Assembly: GCA_029204045.2 (NCBI GenBank)
Contig: CM055076.1
Coordinates: 27,668,832 to 27,732,831 of the forward strand
Reading direction: 5' to 3'
From: Tillandsia leiboldiana
Lineage: Eukaryota > Streptophyta > Magnoliopsida > Poales > Bromeliaceae
Length of the DNA stretch: 64,000 nt
The notes under the pieces were generated by a model. It ran no database searches, had not been told where the DNA came from, and saw only the letters and a program-made list of their open reading frames with translations. The first letter of the stretch is position 1; each line of letters begins with the position of its first letter. Position numbers and translations under genes: made by a program. This document shows, one piece after another, positions 60,637 through 64,000 of this stretch.

Positions 60637-61092
60637 TCATATCGGATGAAAATAAAATTATGATTGAGTATATAAGAGACAATTGACACTAGTAATAATA
60701 ACTGAGGTTAAGTATTTTGGGCCGGTGGTTTAGGCTCAATAAGTTATTATTGTTAGCGGGCCGGATTGTTATATTTGGTATCAGAGCCAATCACTAGCCG
60801 GAAGTGTGTGACGAGTCTCAACTGAGCCTGGGTACGTCTAGATGATAGAGCTAGCGAGACAAGTCTCACATCGCCTAGTGATCTTACGCTGTACGTGTGA
60901 TTGGGCTGAAGAGGACGTCAGGCCTAAAGAGGAAGAGTCTGTGACACCCTAATAATCTCACATCGAATGAGAATATGATTGTAATTGGATACATAAAAAA
61001 CAATGGACATTAGTAAAATTAACTGGGTTTACGCATTTTGGACTGTGATTTGGACTCAACGAGTTATTATTACTACTGGGCAGATCGTTACA
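60637..61092 (+). mobile_element. TRIM element (copy B counterpart of 30251-30639)
   Basis: The 5' LTR is truncated at its start and ends at about 60773. The primer site is 60776-60788 and the 3' LTR 60940-61092 (TGTGACACC to CGTTACA). It keeps LTR sequence that copy A has lost. Confidence 0.8.
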
Positions 61093-61805
61093 GAAGTAGA
61101 GGTATTCATTTTACCAAAATTAAAAGTATATATAGTTTCTCAAGATCCATTTTAACAGCTAGGAGAGTAAAATGTGATAAAGAACATAAAAGCAATGACA
61201 AATATAAAGATAAAGGGATTATTGCTTTGGCACAAAGTAGGTTGATCTGCTCCAACTATGGACTCCACCACCTTTTTGAGATGGAGAAAATTAACTAATA
61301 ATCACCTAAACCCTATGTTTGGATATGGATAGCATGTATATATATGATATCCAAGTTTGACCAACTGATTAATTTAGCCTTTTTCCTCTATATGTGATTG
61401 TTATTTTCAATTTGTTAAGTTGAGTGGTTTTTATGTTTCACCCATTGTTTTCTCTATATTATATACTTGACATTAATTTGATCATGTACCTCTAACTATA
61501 TATATGCCAAACATAAAAATTTCACTATGTGATCATGTGCCAAGAGGGATTGTTATTTCTTTAAGCTAGTAGTTTATGAATTGGAATGGATCTTTTAAGT
61601 ATCGACAAATGCGTAAGTTTTAAAACTAATCCATATCATAAGCTCAATTTCCCTTTTCGGTTAGATATGTATCAAAAAATTTAAATAAGAGAAATTTTTG
61701 GAGAATTTAGAGTATAATGACGGTGTTTGAGGTTTAGTAATTAATTAGCATGCTATTCATTTCGTTTATTTTTGAAATAAACTTAGCCATAAATGTAAAG
61801 CAAAT
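61093..61805. other. Peroxidase B upstream spacer
   Basis: It is near-identical to 30640-31350 and no gene is seen. A SINE-like remnant begins at about 61733. Confidence 0.45.
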
Positions 61806-62162
61806 AGGCTTCGAACTCAGGATCTCGGATATCAGCTACTAAATTTTTTGTCACTTGCGCTAGGAACAATTGATGCCCCTAGTTTCCTAAATTTGTGTAG
61901 TAATGATATTATCGTGTCATTAGGAGGCTTCGAACTCAGGATCTCGGGTATCAACCACTAAATTCTTTGTCACTTACGCTAGGAACAATTGATGCCCCCA
62001 GTTTCCTAAATTTGTGTAATAATAATATTATCGTGTCATTAGGAGGCTTCGAACTCAGGATCTCGGGTATCAACCACTAAATTCTTTGTCACTTGCGCTA
62101 GGAACAATTGATGCCCCTAGTTTTCTAAATTTGTGTAATAATGATATTGTCGTGTCATTAGG
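61806..62162. repeat. 119-bp tandem triplication upstream of peroxidase B
   Basis: Three units start at 61806, 61925 and 62044, each beginning 'aggcttcgaactcaggatctcgg' and ending in 'atcgtgtcattaggagg'-type sequence. The unit covers the box-B end of a SINE-like remnant plus single-copy promoter sequence. Copy A has one unit. Confidence 0.85.
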
Positions 62163-62352
62163 AGGTATTATTAGTTCAAGTAAGAGTATATCTAGTTCCC
62201 TAAATTTTACAACTCATGCATATTTTGAAAACATCAAGCTAGCTAAAGCAAAGTGATTAGGTTATACTAACTCTACCAATGGTGACAATGTATGGAGCTA
62301 GAAATATCCTATACTAACTCCCCTTTTAGTTATATATATATATATGCACTCC

Positions 62353-62371
62353 TATAAATACTAAACCCTAA
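62353..62371 (+). promoter_or_regulatory. TATA box and telo-box of peroxidase B
   Basis: TATAAATA at 62353-62360, then AAACCCTAAACCC. It is identical to copy A, but the upstream (AT)n is only about 14 bp. Confidence 0.65.
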
Positions 62372-62483
62372 ACCCTCCTTTTGGTTTCATCACATTACAA
62401 CAAAGAGCTTCTAAGCATTTTTCACACTCTCAAGCTTGTTGAACACCTACTTCCTCATTGAAGAGTGCAAAGTAGAGATTGAG

Positions 62484-64000
62484 ATGGCTACTTTGAAGAA
62501 TTTTCTAGTGTTCATCTTTGTTATTGTCCTCTCTTCGATCTCCTTGGCCTCGACGACGAATGGCGGGTATTTATACCCGCAATTTTACGATCGAACGTGC
62601 CCGAAAGCGCAAGAGATCGTCAGGAGCATCGTCGCGAAAGCGCACGCTGAGGATCCTCACATGGCTGCGTCGCTGCTTCGCCTGCACTTCCACGATTGCT
62701 TTGTTAAGGTCGAAATGATCATAAACCTCAACATTAATTGTTTGACGAGAGAATTTTGTTAGTCATTTATCATTTGCTATTTTGTTCATTTTATTTGCTG
62801 TTTTTGCATTTGCTTGATGTACAATTCTAGTTTTAGAGATACAAATTACTCTTTGGGCAAGTTTGGTTTGAAAAAGGAATCGAAATCAGATCGAATAGAA
62901 ATGAAAATATGACGGAATCGAAAATAGAGTGATAAAAACATATTAAAATTTGTTCTTAAAACAAATCAAATATAAACCAATTTGTTTGGTTTATAAAAGA
63001 AATCGAAATCGGAATTAGAATCATGTCCAAATTAAAATTTTTAAAAAATAAATTTTATTAAAAATTTAAATTTGTTATTCGAATTTTTAATCAAGATTTG
63101 AATCTAAATTTGAACTTATGATTTAAATTTAAAATTTTAATTTACAATTCAAATTCAAGGTCAAAATCAAATTTTAAATTCAAATTTAAATTTTTATATT
63201 TTAAATTCAAATTTGAAATCATGACTTACTCAAATGAATATATATATAATTTATATTTGAATTCAAATAATTATTAGTAAAAAAAAAAGTTCTCAATTAC
63301 TCCAGAATCAAAGTTGACTCATACTTTTTTAAGGAATTCGAATCATTCCGGAATAGGAATCAGAATACCAATCTCTCAATCTGATGGTTTAAAAATGAAT
63401 TTAAACATATCTTGATTGCAATTCCTAAAACGTGACGAAGTAGGATCAAACCAAATCACTTGCTCCAACGGATCAAATGCAAAATCACAAGATAAAAATT
63501 GCACTAGCTTCCACTACCCAAATGTAGTAGTGATGGTTAATTTCTTAACCGAATAATAGAAACCACCTCTTAATAGATCGAGTTAGATTTGCCCATCATG
63601 GACGACCCGAAACCCAATAAGAAAACGAACACAATCCAAACGCTACCAATAGAAATGACTTATTCCGATTTTCATTCTAAGTCTCAAATACTTCAAACCA
63701 AACACGCCAAAAAATGTGCTAAGAATGTATCTATCTAATTGTGTGATCATTTTGTAGCTAAATTCCGTTTTGGTGCAGGGTTGTGATGCATCAATATTGC
63801 TCGACAATAGCGAGACGATCATAAGCGAGAAGCGATCGAACCCGAACAAGAACTCCGTTAGGGGTTTCGAGGTCGTCGACGAGATCAAATATGCACTGGA
63901 GAAGGAATGCCCGGAAACCGTCTCCTGCGCCGACATCCTCGCCATTGTTGCAAGGGACTCTACAGTCTTGGTGCACATCCTTATAATTTTTCTCTTATGC
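62484..64000 (+). CDS. Class III secretory peroxidase B, exons 1-2, cut by window end
   Basis: Exon 1 (62484-62708, 75 codons) and exon 2 (63779-63970, 64 codons) are visible; exons 3 and 4 lie beyond the window. The sequence matches peroxidase A, with Glu-Glu-Pro-Arg changed to Glu-Asp-Pro-His before the distal site. In exon 2 the usual Gly-Cys-Asp-Ala-Ser is present where copy A has Glu. Signal peptide, HFHDCF, and the first five conserved Cys are present. Intron 1 is 1070 bp against 2708 bp in copy A, because the MITE and the AT-rich block are missing. The donor of intron 2 (GTGCAC) is shared. It is either a tandem paralogue or the other allele placed in series by the assembler. Confidence 0.88.

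Larger units (their letters stand above)
60247..64000. repeat. Peroxidase segmental duplication, copy B
   Basis: It is colinear with 29852-34990, continues past the window end, and is near-identical in exons and most spacer. See the copy A entry for the differences. Confidence 0.88.

Overview
The window is nuclear DNA from a flowering plant. The genes are split by introns with GT-AG junctions. Most of the sequence is AT-rich transposable-element debris, and the plant families are easy to recognise: dehydrin, class III peroxidase, R2R3-MYB and CC-NB-ARC-LRR. GC-rich exons in an AT-rich background fit a monocot; pineapple or a relative is only a guess. Two assembly gaps are present (10 N at 20869, 100 N at 60147).

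Layout. Positions 1-29000 hold a dehydrin array. Gene 1 (2202-3685) has a frameshift that removes its last K-segment. Gene 2 (8512-10794) is an intact YSK2 dehydrin. Gene 3 keeps only its second exon (22426-22638), because its first exon should lie at the 10-N gap. A fourth, relic dehydrin promoter sits at 4950-5855. Genes 2 and 3 lie in two copies of one segment (about 8990-20868 and 21205-28640). Only the first copy carries a 4.6-kb solo LTR (13478-18091).

Positions 29850-39565 carry a complete four-exon class III peroxidase gene of the peroxidase 49/72 type, 335 aa. Its introns are swollen by at least six datable insertions. A second copy starts immediately after the 100-N gap (60247) and runs off the window end with exons 1 and 2 visible. 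Between them lie an R2R3-MYB gene on the minus strand (42821-43835, 281 aa, with a GC-AG first intron) and a CC-NB-ARC-LRR resistance-type gene on the minus strand (48684-54381). The latter has tandemly duplicated LRR exons and an in-frame stop in its last exon.

The rest is mobile DNA. Many elements have visible target-site duplications (TSDs): a family of miniature LTR retrotransposons (TRIMs, LTR about 153 bp, tRNA-iMet primer site); two hAT-like MITE families with 8-bp TSDs, one carrying an internal AT microsatellite; MULE-like MITEs with 9-bp TSDs, one built around telomere-type TTTAGGG repeats; Tourist-like MITEs; a tRNA-derived SINE; and a decayed Ty3/gypsy RNase H fragment. The genes do not form a pathway. 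Dehydrins are dehydration/ABA-response proteins, the peroxidase acts in the cell wall, the MYB may regulate wall or other programmes, and the NLR is an immune receptor relic. All calls come from reading the sequence; no database search was run.
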